Below are positions 1-8,795 of a stretch of DNA of 64,000 nucleotides, piece after piece (position 1 is the first letter of the stretch; each line of letters begins with the position of its first letter). This DNA is from Symbiodinium natans. Taxonomy: Eukaryota; Sar; Dinophyceae; Suessiales; Symbiodiniaceae. The notes below the pieces were generated by a model, which was not told the origin of the DNA, did no database searches, and saw only the letters and a program-made list of their open reading frames with translations. The DNA lies in contig CAJNDS010000280.1 of NCBI GenBank assembly GCA_905221605.1, positions 654,392 to 718,391 of the forward strand, in the 5' to 3' direction. The position numbers and the translations under genes were made by a program.

Positions 1-189
1 CCAGCGCCATGCGAAACGAGGGCGGGTGTTTCGGATCTTTTGGGGCACAATATTGGGGTCCTTATATATAAGGGGATCCTACTATTTGGGGGTCTATTTT
101 CGGGGTCCCTTATTTTGGGAAACTCCCAGAATATGGCCCCGATAAGTGGCCCCTGGCATGCCACTTTATCTCGCCGAAAGAGGTGTGGA

Positions 190-439
190 ACCCTAAACCC
201 TAAACCCTAAACCCTAAACCCTAAACCCTAAACCCTAAACCCTATATAAACCCTAAACCCTAAACCCTAAACCGTAGAGCTTGGCCGGTCCCCCCGCCGC
301 CTTTGAAAGCCGGCCTCATCTATCGTAATGTGCATATCCCCTCCGCAGACTGCTTGCATAAGTCCTCGAAACCCGACATAAACCCGATTATCCCTAAACC
401 CTAAACCCTAAACCCTAAACCCCTAAAACCCAGAAACCC
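190..439. repeat. Interstitial CCCTAAA arrays
   Basis: Two blocks of the C-rich telomere-like heptamer (about 190-272 and 390-439) flank a short non-repetitive segment read here as an exon. They are not a chromosome end, because unique sequence lies on both sides. Confidence 0.9.
278..324 (+). CDS. Candidate internal exon
   Basis: This is a 47-nt open segment between a GTAG acceptor that follows a CCCTAAA array and a GTAATG donor. It reads SLAGPPAAFESRPHL plus two bases. The product is not recognised. Exon status rests only on splice-like edges and open frame. Confidence 0.35.
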
Positions 440-468
440 TAAACGCACCCGAAAGCCAAAACTCCCAG

Positions 469-548
469 AGTCGCCAGGCCTTTGCACGACTGCGGAGTCG
501 CGATGATGGCGTGATGCGGGCCCTCAGCGAGCTTGCCAAGGGCCCAGG
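469..548 (+). CDS. Candidate internal exon
   Basis: The segment starts after CCCAG and is followed within 10 nt by a TTTAGGG array. One frame reads SRQAFARLRSRDDGVMRALS, helical in character. The frame that keeps phase with the previous exon is also open, as far as a GTGATG donor near 512. The right edge is uncertain. Confidence 0.35.
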
Positions 549-556
549 GCCATGGG

Positions 557-700
557 GATTTAGGGTTTAGGGTTTAGGGTTTAGGGCTAGGGTTTAGGGT
601 TTTAGTGTTTAGGGAGGGTTTTTCGGGTTTTTCGGGTCTTTCAGTTTTTCGGGTTTTAGGGTTCCCGGGTTTGAGGGTAGGGTTTTAGGGTTTAGGGTTC
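557..700. repeat. TTTAGGG array, degenerate
   Basis: G-rich telomere-like heptamers with variants TTTCGGG and TTTTAGGG immediately follow the candidate exon at 469-548. Confidence 0.85.
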
Positions 701-920
701 CAAGGGTTTGTGGCTTAGAGTTCAGGATTCCGGATCTATTTTGGGGGGAGGTGACCTAAACCTAACAAACAAAGCCCCCAAACAGCCCTGAAAAGCCCGA
801 GGCCCCATCGAGCTTCGGCCTCTGGAGCAAAAACCACCAACCCCCTACATCCCCTAAAGTCCCTGAAACCCCGAAGTCCCCGAAGGCCCTAAGTCCTCGG
901 AAGCTTTGAAATGCCTAAAG

Positions 921-1085
921 TTATAGGGTTCTTAAGGGAGAGGGGGGGGTTCAAGGGCGTTATGTAACCCAAGGTTCCCTAGTACTCCCTACTACTCCCT
1001 AAGGCTCCCCAAGCGGAACCCTAGGCTTCCCTGAGGTTCCCTAGGTACCTACCCCCATGAACCCCCCTCCCAGAAGAAGCCTATC
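921..1085. mobile_element. Degenerate inverted-repeat element (TTCTTAAGGGA family)
   Basis: The left end carries TTATAGGGTTCTTAAGGGAG and the interior carries GTTCCCTAG-type blocks. The right end (ACCCCCATGAACCCCCCTCC) is the diverged complement. Better copies lie at 39159-39402 and 61592-61690. The same end also matches 42595-42665 weakly. Confidence 0.5.
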
Positions 1086-1089
1086 ATAA

Positions 1090-1527
1090 GCCTTCAAGCC
1101 TCGGACCCCTTAAGCGCGCAAAACTACGTACACCGTGAGTCTTCACTCTGAAGTCTCCGAACCCATTCAAGACCCGAAGCCCCCAGAAAAGGTTTAGCTT
1201 TTAGGGTTTATGGTTCAGGGTTCAGGGTTTAAAAAGCGGCTAAGAGCTAAAAACCCTAACCAAAACGAAGCCCCGTAACCTTCGAAACCCCTAAGCCACA
1301 AGAACAACAACCCTAACTCCAACCCCAAACACGCCCCCCCCCCACCCCCCAAGAAAACAAAAACAATATGAGTAATAACAGTAAGATACACACACAACAA
1401 TAATAATCATAATTAATCATCATAATCATAACAAATCATAGTCATCATAATAATCAGAATAAATCATAACAATCATAACAACCTTGATAATGGTTACAAG
1501 TAAGGTACACACACACACACACACCCA

Positions 1528-1559
<32 letters not shown>

Positions 1560-1855
1560 CACACGCACACGCACACGAGTGCCAAGTCCTGAAGCCCTCG
1601 ACGCCGGCCTCGTCTTTGCACACCGAGGTCGTCGCCAAGGTGCAGCCCGACCCCCAGCAAGGCCAAGTGGCGTCCAACACCCTGAAGTTCTTAGGTTCCC
1701 TCCCCCCCAAAAACAACCAAACAACGGGAAAAAACAAAACAAAGACAAATAATATATTTGCATATATATATATATATGTAAATAAATACATACATAGACA
1801 ACTAAATATATGAATAAAAAGGTACATAAATAAGTATATGACCTGTTATGGGGTT
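1090..1855. other. Non-coding spacer with microsatellites
   Basis: I see no convincing gene. The stretch holds a (CA)n/(CGCA)n tract at about 1508-1580, AT-rich trinucleotide-like sequence at 1395-1480, and a (TA)n run near 1763-1780. The ORFs crossing it consist of these repeats. Confidence 0.6.
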
Positions 1856-1869
1856 TGTGTTTCGGGTTT
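1856..1869. repeat. LINE target-site duplication, left copy
   Basis: TGTGTTTCGGGTTT occurs here and again at 8796-8809, exactly bracketing the LINE. Its last bases run into the poly(T) that represents the element's minus-strand poly(A) tail. The duplicated target is telomere-like (TTTCGGGTTTAGGG at the intact right side). Confidence 0.85.
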
Positions 1870-1874
1870 TTTTT

Positions 1875-2276
1875 TTATGGCAGCCATGCGCATGCAAGTG
1901 CTTTGGCGTGTCTTTTGAACAAGTGGGGGCAGCGCGTCGGCGCAGATTCCAGGAAAGACAGGAAGAGGGGGTCCCTATTAAGGAGGTGTTTGAGGCCTAA
2001 GAAGTCTTGCCTTTGCTCCTCCGTGTTTATGCGGTTTAGCCTTATGTATTCTTTAAGCACCGGTAATGCATACTCGGTATTGAGTTCCAGCCAATATCTT
2101 TGGGGATGTCCTCTGTGTGAAGACTTCGTGAATTTGATCCTATCTTTACAACCCGGAGAGTATACTACATGGTGCACCGGATTGTTGGGCGGTGTAGCCA
2201 AGCTGTTTGCCAATTGCTTTAACTGGGCAGAGGTCAAAATTTGGATGGTAGCGTGGGGCGGCCCGCTAGTGTCCAT
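1875..2276 (-). CDS. LINE ORF2 C-terminal tail, out of frame with the RT
   Basis: This continues the reverse transcriptase reading in another frame. The RT frame runs NRRVWTLAGRPTLPSKF and stops at 2234. This frame continues with LTSAQLKQLANSLATPPNNP, as expected for the region after the RT thumb, where RT-type LINEs have an 'AGRP ... LGHV ... DP' pattern. The stop codon TAA is directly followed by A residues. The break near 2240-2270 is a one-base-type frame change. Confidence 0.65.
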   Translation of the reverse strand: MDTSGPPHATIQILTSAQLKQLANSLATPPNNPVHHVVYSPGCKDRIKFTKSSHRGHPQRYWLELNTEYALPVLKEYIRLNRINTEEQRQDFLGLKHLLNRDPLFLSFLESAPTRCPHLFKRHAKALACAWLP

Positions 2277-3718
2277 ACCCTTCGATTCGAGATGTGAGAA
2301 TAATATGAGTCCTTGACTCCTAGTGCTCTCCGAAGATATTTATGGTACCATGCATCTATGGTCTTTAGGTGCTTAATTTCCAGAGTAAGCGTATCCAATC
2401 CGTACAATAATGTAGGCAAGACTATGGCATGGAAGATTCTAGTTTTAGTTCTAGAATTGATGCGTGACCTCCAGAAATGTTGGAGTTTGATGTAGGAAAT
2501 GTGCGCCTTGGCTTTACGAGCTTCTATGGCATGCTTAGTGGCCTTGTCCCATGTAACCTGAGAGCCTAAATATTTAGTGTCAGTGGTTATGGGAACCGGG
2601 GAGCCATCGGCAAAGTATAGGACCTGGGGGGCGTCGGCGTTGTACTCCAGAGAGACTGTTTTTTCTTTGTTCAGAAGCATCCCGTATAGGGTGGCTTCTA
2701 CCTCAATTGCATTAAGTATGTCGTTCATTTGTGGCTTTGTAACCGAAATGAGAAGCGTGTCATCAGCGTATTCTAGATCGTATACTGGTTTGCCTACCGA
2801 CCAGGAGTTAGTGGGGGTGCCATGTATACGGAGCCTGCGGTCTACATCAGAGAAAAGCACTGTCATAACCATGATAAATAAATACGGGCTTAGGGGGCAA
2901 CCTTGCCGAATACCGGTGTGCGGTGTAGCCTTGGCGGTGTCCCCGAAGGGTCCTCGCGTATAGAATGTCTGGTTGGTGTAAAGATCTCTAATAATGTCGA
3001 CATATTGGCGGTGTACTCCAAGGCGCTCCAGTGCTATGATCATAGAATCATGATCAACTTTGTCGAACGCCATTCTCCAATCTAGGAATAGCAGCTGAAA
3101 GGGAGAGCCTGTTTTCAGCGCTAGGTCTTGCAATCTGCGTAGGACGAACAGTGGTTGTTGCGTGGATCTATTAGCCCTAAAACCAAATTGCGTGCTCCGA
3201 AGCTGATGATCGTGCGCTTTAGCCAATCTTTTTTGAAGTAATGCCGCGTAGATCTTATAGAAAGTATTTAGCAAGGAAATTGGCCTATAATTAGCAGGGT
3301 CAGAATCCGAACCTTTACCTTTATAAATACTAACTATAAGAGCCTCTTTCCACTCTTGGGGAACTGTTGCGCTACTGAAACATTCGTTGAACATTTCCAA
3401 TAGCTGTTGTTCCCCGATGTAGTCCAGAAGTAGCACCAGCTCATTGTGAATGTTATCTGGACCAGGCGCTTTAGCCTTACGTAATTGCTTGATAACGTCG
3501 GAAAGTTCTATCAGGGTGAAGGGTGGGGGCGGTGTAGCCGAGGGCGCGTATAAAGAGGGTGACTCCCGTAATAGTTCTCTTTCTTCTGCCGTGACCGTGG
3601 TGGGACCCCATTGAACATTGGCGAGGTGGCCTGCAAACGCCTCGTGCTGTTTATCCCATGGTACCGGCCGACCTTCCTTTTTTAGCCTGGATTTTCGTTC
3701 TCTAAATCCCGTTTTCAT
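2234..3718 (-). CDS. LINE reverse transcriptase domain
   Basis: This 494-aa reading copies the element RNA into DNA at the nicked target. Visible RT signatures in order are KAKAPGPDNIHNE, the NYRPISLLNTFYK block, FRANRSTQ, the AFDKVDHDSM block with the first catalytic Asp, GIRQGCPLSPYLF, and the catalytic YADDTLL box. The 'KYLGSQVTWD' motif and thumb residues (RIFHAIVLPTLLYG) follow. All catalytic aspartates are present. Its ATG overlaps the stop of the upstream linker frame as ATGA. The frame breaks near the C-terminus. Context and motif order make the assignment secure; activity is doubtful because of the breaks. Confidence 0.92.
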   Translation of the reverse strand: MKTGFRERKSRLKKEGRPVPWDKQHEAFAGHLANVQWGPTTVTAEERELLRESPSLYAPSATPPPPFTLIELSDVIKQLRKAKAPGPDNIHNELVLLLDYIGEQQLLEMFNECFSSATVPQEWKEALIVSIYKGKGSDSDPANYRPISLLNTFYKIYAALLQKRLAKAHDHQLRSTQFGFRANRSTQQPLFVLRRLQDLALKTGSPFQLLFLDWRMAFDKVDHDSMIIALERLGVHRQYVDIIRDLYTNQTFYTRGPFGDTAKATPHTGIRQGCPLSPYLFIMVMTVLFSDVDRRLRIHGTPTNSWSVGKPVYDLEYADDTLLISVTKPQMNDILNAIEVEATLYGMLLNKEKTVSLEYNADAPQVLYFADGSPVPITTDTKYLGSQVTWDKATKHAIEARKAKAHISYIKLQHFWRSRINSRTKTRIFHAIVLPTLLYGLDTLTLEIKHLKTIDAWYHKYLRRALGVKDSYYSHISNRRVWTLAGRPTLPSKF

Positions 3719-4053
3719 TTTACGGAGTGATTATGGGATTGCAGGACCTGATCCCTGAGCCATTGGCGTTTTACTTTGCGGGCTTGCGTTTTGAGCCTTT
3801 TGTATTCCTGAGTGGCCTGAGGGTCTCCATGTAATCTGCGCTGTTTTACTGCTTCGATGTCCGCTGCGAGTGTTGGAGTAATCCAGCACGTCCTGGGTTT
3901 GACCGGCAGTTTAGCGAATGTGTTCTCTGCCGCCGTCAATAGGGCCTGTGAGATGCGGTCCGGCGCGTTTTTGATGACGGGGAGGGGGGCTTGTGCGTCC
4001 GCCAAAGGGGAGGTTAGTAGGGGTGAGGTAGAAGTGTTGTTCAGAACGGCCAC
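3715..4053 (-). CDS. LINE linker between RNase H and RT
   Basis: This 112-aa open frame bridges the endonuclease/RNase H reading and the RT. Its useful part (KPRTCWITPTLAADIEAVKQ onward, basic and helical) looks like the RT-proximal linker of LINE ORF2. It overlaps the upstream ORF by 143 nt in a different frame and has no ATG start (it opens at GTG). Its stop overlaps the RT start as ATGA. This is either a frameshifted piece of one ORF2 or a recoded junction. Confidence 0.6.
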   Translation of the reverse strand: MAVLNNTSTSPLLTSPLADAQAPLPVIKNAPDRISQALLTAAENTFAKLPVKPRTCWITPTLAADIEAVKQRRLHGDPQATQEYKRLKTQARKVKRQWLRDQVLQSHNHSVK

Positions 4054-6991
4054 CTATCCGTACACCATCTCGTTTTGCTTGTCCTGCAAGTGCATCCGCC
4101 ATGTCATTATATTCTTGTCCTGAGTGGCCTTTAACCCAGGTCCATTTGATTGTTGTTCTGGCCTTTAGTAGGGAATAAATACGCTTGGCGGAGTAGACCA
4201 TGGCTTTGTGCCTAGTCGGGCGAAATGCTCCTGTAACCATGCCTTCCACCCACTTACTGTCGAAGCAGAATGTAACTGTGGGAGGGATAGGGTCCATTGA
4301 CAGTAAATACAACGCTGCTTCCATCCATGCGGACAATTCTCCGGTATTGTTACTACCTACCACCGCTCCTAGTGAAAAAGGCGAAGTACCCGTAATTACC
4401 GGTCCCCTGGCTTTGTGCGTGGGGACTCCATTTATTACCGTAACGAAACCCCAACCGGCTGGCGTTGTACTGGTGCATTTACCTCTCGAGCCTGAACCAT
4501 CGGTATAAACTTCTACTGGAGGCGAAGGTTTTGGCGGTGTAGCCTCGGTATCCTCTAGATATAGTGCGTTCCTAAATTCTTTGTTGAACTTCTCGCGCTG
4601 TTGTCTGGTGGCGTTGTACTCCAGGGGGGGGGGTCTGGGTTGCCTCTGCCTACGTGCCCCTAGCCGGACGCTGAGCTCTGTAAGAAGTAGGTAATGATCG
4701 CTTGGAAAACCTGTATTGTGTACAGCTTTTACTGTTCGGATCGTGGGGAGCCATTTCCTAGGGGTAATCAGTCTGTCCAAGCTTTGAAAGCGAACAGGGT
4801 CTATGTGCGGTGTAGCCAGTTTATTGGGAGGGAGGGTATCTAAACCCAGGAACGCTCGAATCTCCGAAACCAGCGAAAGCTGATCCGACTCTGGCAAGGG
4901 GAGCGTGGCAAAACGATCCCACATTTGTAGAAGAATTAGGGGGTCGAGAATGAACTGGTCCCAGTTGTCCGGAGGTGAGAATTTATCCCTGTAGGTGACA
5001 TGTTTGGTCAGGTTGGACTGTTTAAAGGATAAAGCGTCTGCAAATCCGAGGGATTTTAACAAAGAAGTGTAGAATGTGCGGTTGGAGTGCGTTTTAGTGT
5101 TGGCAGCGAGTTTGCCCTTACCGTAGATATGAGGCCCCAAAAAATCCTGCTCAGCAGAAAACCTACCTTGTAACCTGACGTTGTAGTCTCCTACCACGTA
5201 GACCGGCTCAGGTTGTGGAATTGTTGTTAGGATGTCTTCCAGCATGTTCCAGAATGGGGTCTTACGCTCCTCTTCCTGCGATTTGTCGTGTGGGGCATAT
5301 ACCCCAATAATATGAATGGAGCCTGATTTGGATGAGATGATAATCTGTAAGATACGAGAAGTGTGTTGAATGATGTTGCTAACATGAGGAACCATTTTTG
5401 GCGATATAACCGCTGTGACCCCTGACCATTTATCCTTGTTGTTACCATTAACCACAAAAAGGTAGCCCTGACTTTGAAATGAGTAGTATGACTTAGAGTG
5501 GGTTTCCGTTAACGTCAAAACGTCGAGGTGCTGTGTATGCATGAGAGCGAGGACCTCTTGATGCTTAAAAAGTTCAGCCATTCCCTGAACATTTTGTGTG
5601 CCTATTCGAAGAGAAGAACCATAAGCTACGGGCGGTGTAGCCATTAGCTTTGTGGTCTTTCCCTTCCTAACTCCAATTGCCGATTGTCGAAGAACGAGCC
5701 TACGAAAATTTCCGGCATTGGTTGTCTTCCTGTCTTTCCCATGATCTGCTTTCAAGGGAACCCTTCCCTTTACCAGGTTGTTTCCCGTGTTCCCTGGCAA
5801 TATGTTAGCCCTAAAGGACCCCCGCCACTGACGATAATATCGTCTACGTAGACAGCGAGCCCCGGGTCCCCGACCTAAAAGAGCTTTGGCGGGAAGGGGT
5901 GGGGACAAACACTCTTCGTTAACCACCGGAGTGGCACCCGGCAAGCCTCGTTGAGGCGGTGTAGGCTTACTAGCAAGAATGAAAGTATTCTTTAAATTCA
6001 TTGAATTCCCAGTGCCCTTGGAAACTTTCTGCCCGACCCCTTCAGGGACTTCAGGGTAAGGCTGGGTGGGTGTAGGGTGGAGGGTAGGGGAACCAAGCGG
6101 GTGACAGCCCGTCTTGTTTTGAACAAAACGGCGTTTTGGCTTGGTAACCTTTTTGGAGAAGGAAATCTTGAGTCCCTCTTGATTTCTGAAACATGTTCTT
6201 CGCCCTGTTCGTGGCGGTGTAGCTCGGGGGTTTAGGGTGGGGAGCTCCTCTGGGATAGGGGATTTGGGCTGCCGATGTGCTAAGAGAAACGCTCTTGAAA
6301 GTTTCAGCCCAGGCAGGGGAGTGGGGTTGGGAGGTATGAGATCATTGAGGGAGATCTCTACTCTAGTTGCGGTGTTACCATTGAGGGTATGCATCAGACG
6401 GTTAAGTGTTCTTTGGAGTACGCCTAGATAGTCAATGGTATACCCCAACCTAAGAAATCCCTGACCCGGCGGTGTAGCCTGTGCTGTGTTCTCTGTTCTT
6501 TTTGTTCTGCAAGATCTTGCGGAGCGGCAGATCATTGTTGCGGAACGTGCCATGGTGGAAAAGGCTCCGAAAACGGCCAGGGCATCCAGGACTACAATTA
6601 AGGGGTTATGGCGGTGTGGACAGGTATAGTAGAAAACTGTAAATGCTGCTATTAGATGCCAAAGGAGTGCCCTAGATAGGTGGGGACAGGCGGGTTGTTT
6701 GTGACGCTTCTTACCCCTAAACTGTGATCTACGAAGAGGACTCCTATCCCAACCAATGCATCTACTGGTGAGGTGGGGTTCCTGGAATCTGCTGGGCGTT
6801 TTACCCAGGAAGGAAAAGGCGCTACCTCCCTGTCTTTTAAAGGCAGCCGTGCTCAACCCGTACCCGCGGCGCAGTCTGTGTTGAGAAAATTCAAAGGTGG
6901 GCAGACGCAGCCTTAAATGTGGGATTAGGGCGGTGTAGTCCGGGGAGCACTGGACTGCAAAATTGAAACATGCAAAAGGCGCTGAGGCCAT
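3911..6991 (-). CDS. LINE ORF2 N-terminal part: AP-type endonuclease and RNase H
   Basis: 1026 aa. The first ~490 residues are basic, Pro-rich and unassigned. An exonuclease-endonuclease-phosphatase domain follows: TQNVQG (Asn), TETHSKS (Glu), VVGDYNV (Asp/Asn) and FPSDHYLL (catalytic SDH), which nicks target DNA. A type I RNase H follows (about residues 840-985): YTDGSGSRG, NTGELSA, FDSKW and WVKGHSGQEYNDMAD supply the D-E-D-H/D residues that remove template RNA. RNase H lies before the RT, whereas most RNase H-bearing LINEs have it after. The frame ends shortly after RNase H, and the protein continues in the 4053-3715 frame. Several ATPP/TPP segments are translations of the repeated DNA motif. 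Confidence 0.88.
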   Translation of the reverse strand: MASAPFACFNFAVQCSPDYTALIPHLRLRLPTFEFSQHRLRRGYGLSTAAFKRQGGSAFSFLGKTPSRFQEPHLTSRCIGWDRSPLRRSQFRGKKRHKQPACPHLSRALLWHLIAAFTVFYYTCPHRHNPLIVVLDALAVFGAFSTMARSATMICRSARSCRTKRTENTAQATPPGQGFLRLGYTIDYLGVLQRTLNRLMHTLNGNTATRVEISLNDLIPPNPTPLPGLKLSRAFLLAHRQPKSPIPEELPTLNPRATPPRTGRRTCFRNQEGLKISFSKKVTKPKRRFVQNKTGCHPLGSPTLHPTPTQPYPEVPEGVGQKVSKGTGNSMNLKNTFILASKPTPPQRGLPGATPVVNEECLSPPLPAKALLGRGPGARCLRRRYYRQWRGSFRANILPGNTGNNLVKGRVPLKADHGKDRKTTNAGNFRRLVLRQSAIGVRKGKTTKLMATPPVAYGSSLRIGTQNVQGMAELFKHQEVLALMHTQHLDVLTLTETHSKSYYSFQSQGYLFVVNGNNKDKWSGVTAVISPKMVPHVSNIIQHTSRILQIIISSKSGSIHIIGVYAPHDKSQEEERKTPFWNMLEDILTTIPQPEPVYVVGDYNVRLQGRFSAEQDFLGPHIYGKGKLAANTKTHSNRTFYTSLLKSLGFADALSFKQSNLTKHVTYRDKFSPPDNWDQFILDPLILLQMWDRFATLPLPESDQLSLVSEIRAFLGLDTLPPNKLATPHIDPVRFQSLDRLITPRKWLPTIRTVKAVHNTGFPSDHYLLLTELSVRLGARRQRQPRPPPLEYNATRQQREKFNKEFRNALYLEDTEATPPKPSPPVEVYTDGSGSRGKCTSTTPAGWGFVTVINGVPTHKARGPVITGTSPFSLGAVVGSNNTGELSAWMEAALYLLSMDPIPPTVTFCFDSKWVEGMVTGAFRPTRHKAMVYSAKRIYSLLKARTTIKWTWVKGHSGQEYNDMADALAGQAKRDGVRIGGRSEQHFYLTPTNLPFGGRTSPPPRHQKRAGPHLTGPIDGGREHIR

Positions 6992-7015
6992 ACCCGCAAT
7001 GCTGTAACGACCCCG

Positions 7016-7831
7016 TCACTTGCCTCTACCCTTGCCGGGGCCTGGCTCAGAGGGAGCGGGTCCTTGCGGAAGATTGGCTCCCGCCGCTGGCGGTGTAACC
7101 ACGGGAGCCCCCTCAAAAGTTCTGGCCTGGTAGTTCCCCACCTTATGCTGTGGGGCAGCTACCTTATCGCAATATTCATCCCAACAATAGCTGACAGCAT
7201 CAACTTTGCTGATGGTCATGGGGATCGGGAAGGGATTCATGGCCGAATTATAGATAAACGGCGCGCTCCAGTGGCGCTGCGATTTACCCAGGGAAATACC
7301 CTTCGAGGAACCTTTGGCTCCGAGGGCTGCCTGGGTGAAAACTTGCTTCTCGGCGACGTCCAACTCGTGCTGAACTCCAAAGGTCAGCTGGTTCCAGCAG
7401 TGGGCCCAAAGGTTTTCCTCGTCCCCATGCGGCGGTTTAGCTGACATGAGGTCGAACAACTCCGCGTCCACTTCGAGGAGGCCACGTAGCTCACCACTCT
7501 GCTCGTAGTACGTCATCCGGGCGCAAGCGCGGGCTTGGGGGTTGAACTCCTTCGTGGCGGCGGGCTTCATGACTGTCAGCGTGCGCCAAAGGATGACGAT
7601 GGGCTCCGGCGTTGTACCCTGCACCTCCGAGGAGCGGTTTATCACAGTGAGTGCCACCCGCAATGGGAGCTCAAGCTTGCGCTGGAACTGCGGTGAGGCT
7701 GCGGTAACCCGGATGTGGTGCTGCTTGACGGGCGTTTTAGCGTCCTTGTACAGAGGGCATCCGGCTCCACCACCGTAGGCGTCAACGAAGGCCTTGCGAC
7801 ACGAGAAGTCCTTGAACTGCAGCATTGTCAC
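7016..7831 (-). CDS. LINE ORF1, C-terminal part
   Basis: 271 aa, beginning near MTMLQFKDFSCRKAFVDAYG and ending in a Gly/Pro/Lys-rich tail (PAPSEPGPGKGRGK). It is probably the nucleic-acid-binding structural protein of the element. The same frame is open upstream (QWSRLHRQQAAW), so ORF1 is a single protein of about 550 aa broken by a frame change near 7890-7900. No zinc knuckle is visible. Five copies of the GCG[G/T]T[G/T]TA motif fall inside it or at its edges. Confidence 0.75.
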   Translation of the reverse strand: MTMLQFKDFSCRKAFVDAYGGGAGCPLYKDAKTPVKQHHIRVTAASPQFQRKLELPLRVALTVINRSSEVQGTTPEPIVILWRTLTVMKPAATKEFNPQARACARMTYYEQSGELRGLLEVDAELFDLMSAKPPHGDEENLWAHCWNQLTFGVQHELDVAEKQVFTQAALGAKGSSKGISLGKSQRHWSAPFIYNSAMNPFPIPMTISKVDAVSYCWDEYCDKVAAPQHKVGNYQARTFEGAPVVTPPAAGANLPQGPAPSEPGPGKGRGK

Positions 7832-8789
7832 CGTAGACCACGCGGCCTGCTGGCGGTGTAGACGGCTCCACTGCGAGGGCAGAAAGACACCAAAGTCTGC
7901 AGGAGTCGGAGGCGTTGTAGACGCGCTGGTGGATGAACTGCTTGATGTGCTCCAGCTGCTCCAGCATCCAGTTAATCTGAAAGAGCCTGTCCGCGGGTGC
8001 GAGCGTTTTATCCCAGCCAGACGTGACCACTAGCATGGCGCTCTCCTTCTTTTGCTGCTGCCTATTGTCTGAGGCTAGCCACTGCAGGGACTCTTGGGTC
8101 TTGAGGATCTTGTCGTCGAGCTTGCCGATGACGTTCTCGACCTGCGTGATGAGGTTGAAGATTTCGGGTCGCAGGACCCCGAGGTGGTAATCGCGAATGG
8201 TCTGGAGAACCTCATTCCTTGTTGGGAGCGGTGTAGCCATGTAGGCTTGCATAGCCCCCACATCGTTAATGTCCACGCCCCTTTGCGCAGCCGTCATCTG
8301 GTAGGCGATGTCCGTCTCAATGGGCATGGGCTGGAAGAGGGATGAAGGGGTCCGCCTCTCTGTCGGGGGGTCGCGTACCCCTTCTTCCACAATGGCGTCC
8401 CTCTCCGCGGTCTCCATGACATGGTCCGAGGGCGGTGTAGCATGGGACTGGACCGTAGACGCCAGGGTGGACGGGGGCCCTCTCTTAGCAGCGCGTCTTG
8501 AGTCGAACCACATGTCCTGGCCGGCGTTGTAGACGTCGTGCTGTGTGGCCTGCCTCTGTGCCTCGAGGTGGCGGTAGGCCTGGCTGAGCTCTGCCCCCAG
8601 TCCGGAGTCGCGTCCGCTCATGGCTGCGGACGGTTCGAAAAAGCCCTGCAAAATGCCGGGCGTTGTAGCCAACGAGACTACAAGGAAAAAGAAAGCAAAA
8701 CTCAAGTAGGTGACACCATGCAACATCGTACACAGCGGTAAAGCCTTCAAGCCCCCCACTAACATGCACATGCTCTCGCTGGCAGCCAA
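7782..8789 (-). CDS. LINE ORF1, N-terminal part
   Basis: 335 aa from a non-ATG start; the first ATG is at 8774, only about 20 nt inside the element. It has a hydrophobic stretch (SFAFFFLVVSLA), then acidic and helical segments likely to form a coiled coil (VENVIGKLDDKILKTQESLQ). This fits a LINE ORF1 multimerisation region. The last ~40 residues (after DSCRLW) are out of frame. The true continuation is the 7831-7016 frame. Confidence 0.7.
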   Translation of the reverse strand: MAASESMCMLVGGLKALPLCTMLHGVTYLSFAFFFLVVSLATTPGILQGFFEPSAAMSGRDSGLGAELSQAYRHLEAQRQATQHDVYNAGQDMWFDSRRAAKRGPPSTLASTVQSHATPPSDHVMETAERDAIVEEGVRDPPTERRTPSSLFQPMPIETDIAYQMTAAQRGVDINDVGAMQAYMATPLPTRNEVLQTIRDYHLGVLRPEIFNLITQVENVIGKLDDKILKTQESLQWLASDNRQQQKKESAMLVVTSGWDKTLAPADRLFQINWMLEQLEHIKQFIHQRVYNASDSCRLWCLSALAVEPSTPPAGRVVYGDNAAVQGLLVSQGLR

Positions 8790-8795
8790 ATGCCT

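Larger units (their letters stand above)
2031..8670 (+). repeat. Dispersed LINE-internal motif GCG[G/T]T[G/T]TA, 29 copies
   Basis: Plus-strand starts of the motif (usually preceded by G): 2031, 2189, 2637, 2920, 3008, 3529, 3766, 4462, 4534, 4611, 4807, 5089, 5632, 5956, 6214, 6469, 6796, 6930, 7090, 7432, 7609, 7732, 7853, 7912, 8003, 8228, 8432, 8524, 8660. All four G/T combinations occur. Near matches lie at 2933 and 6610. The minus-strand (sense) reading is TA[A/C]A[A/C]CGC. It is translated as ATP, YNA/YTA or xHR/LNR, so all three frames carry it. I saw no copy on the opposite strand. Confidence 0.85.
1870..8795 (-). mobile_element. LINE (non-LTR) retrotransposon, about 6.9 kb
   Basis: The element reads on the minus strand: ORF1 (8789-7016), endonuclease and RNase H (6991-3911), a linker (4053-3715), reverse transcriptase (3718-2234) and a C-terminal tail (2276-1875) ending in TAA that merges with a short poly(A). 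A 14-bp target-site duplication flanks it. ORF1 opens within a few bases of the 5' end, so the copy may be slightly 5'-truncated. Frame changes between modules suggest a dead copy or recoding, yet the duplication is perfect, which suggests a recent insertion. The whole body carries the GCG[G/T]T[G/T]TA motif. The family resembles dinoflagellate LINEs from memory; a protein search would confirm it. Confidence 0.9.

Noticed and set aside
190-440. A chromosome end
   Set aside because: The arrays are short, interrupted, occur in both orientations through the whole window and have unique sequence outside them.
1500-1830. ORFs of 60-133 codons on both strands
   Set aside because: Driven by the CA/CGCA microsatellite and AT-rich flank.
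5631-5650. Relict dinoflagellate spliced leader (CCGTAGCCATTTTGGCTC) in the LINE
   Set aside because: Only GTAGCCATT matches; the rest does not, and the match is part of the LINE motif on the non-coding strand.
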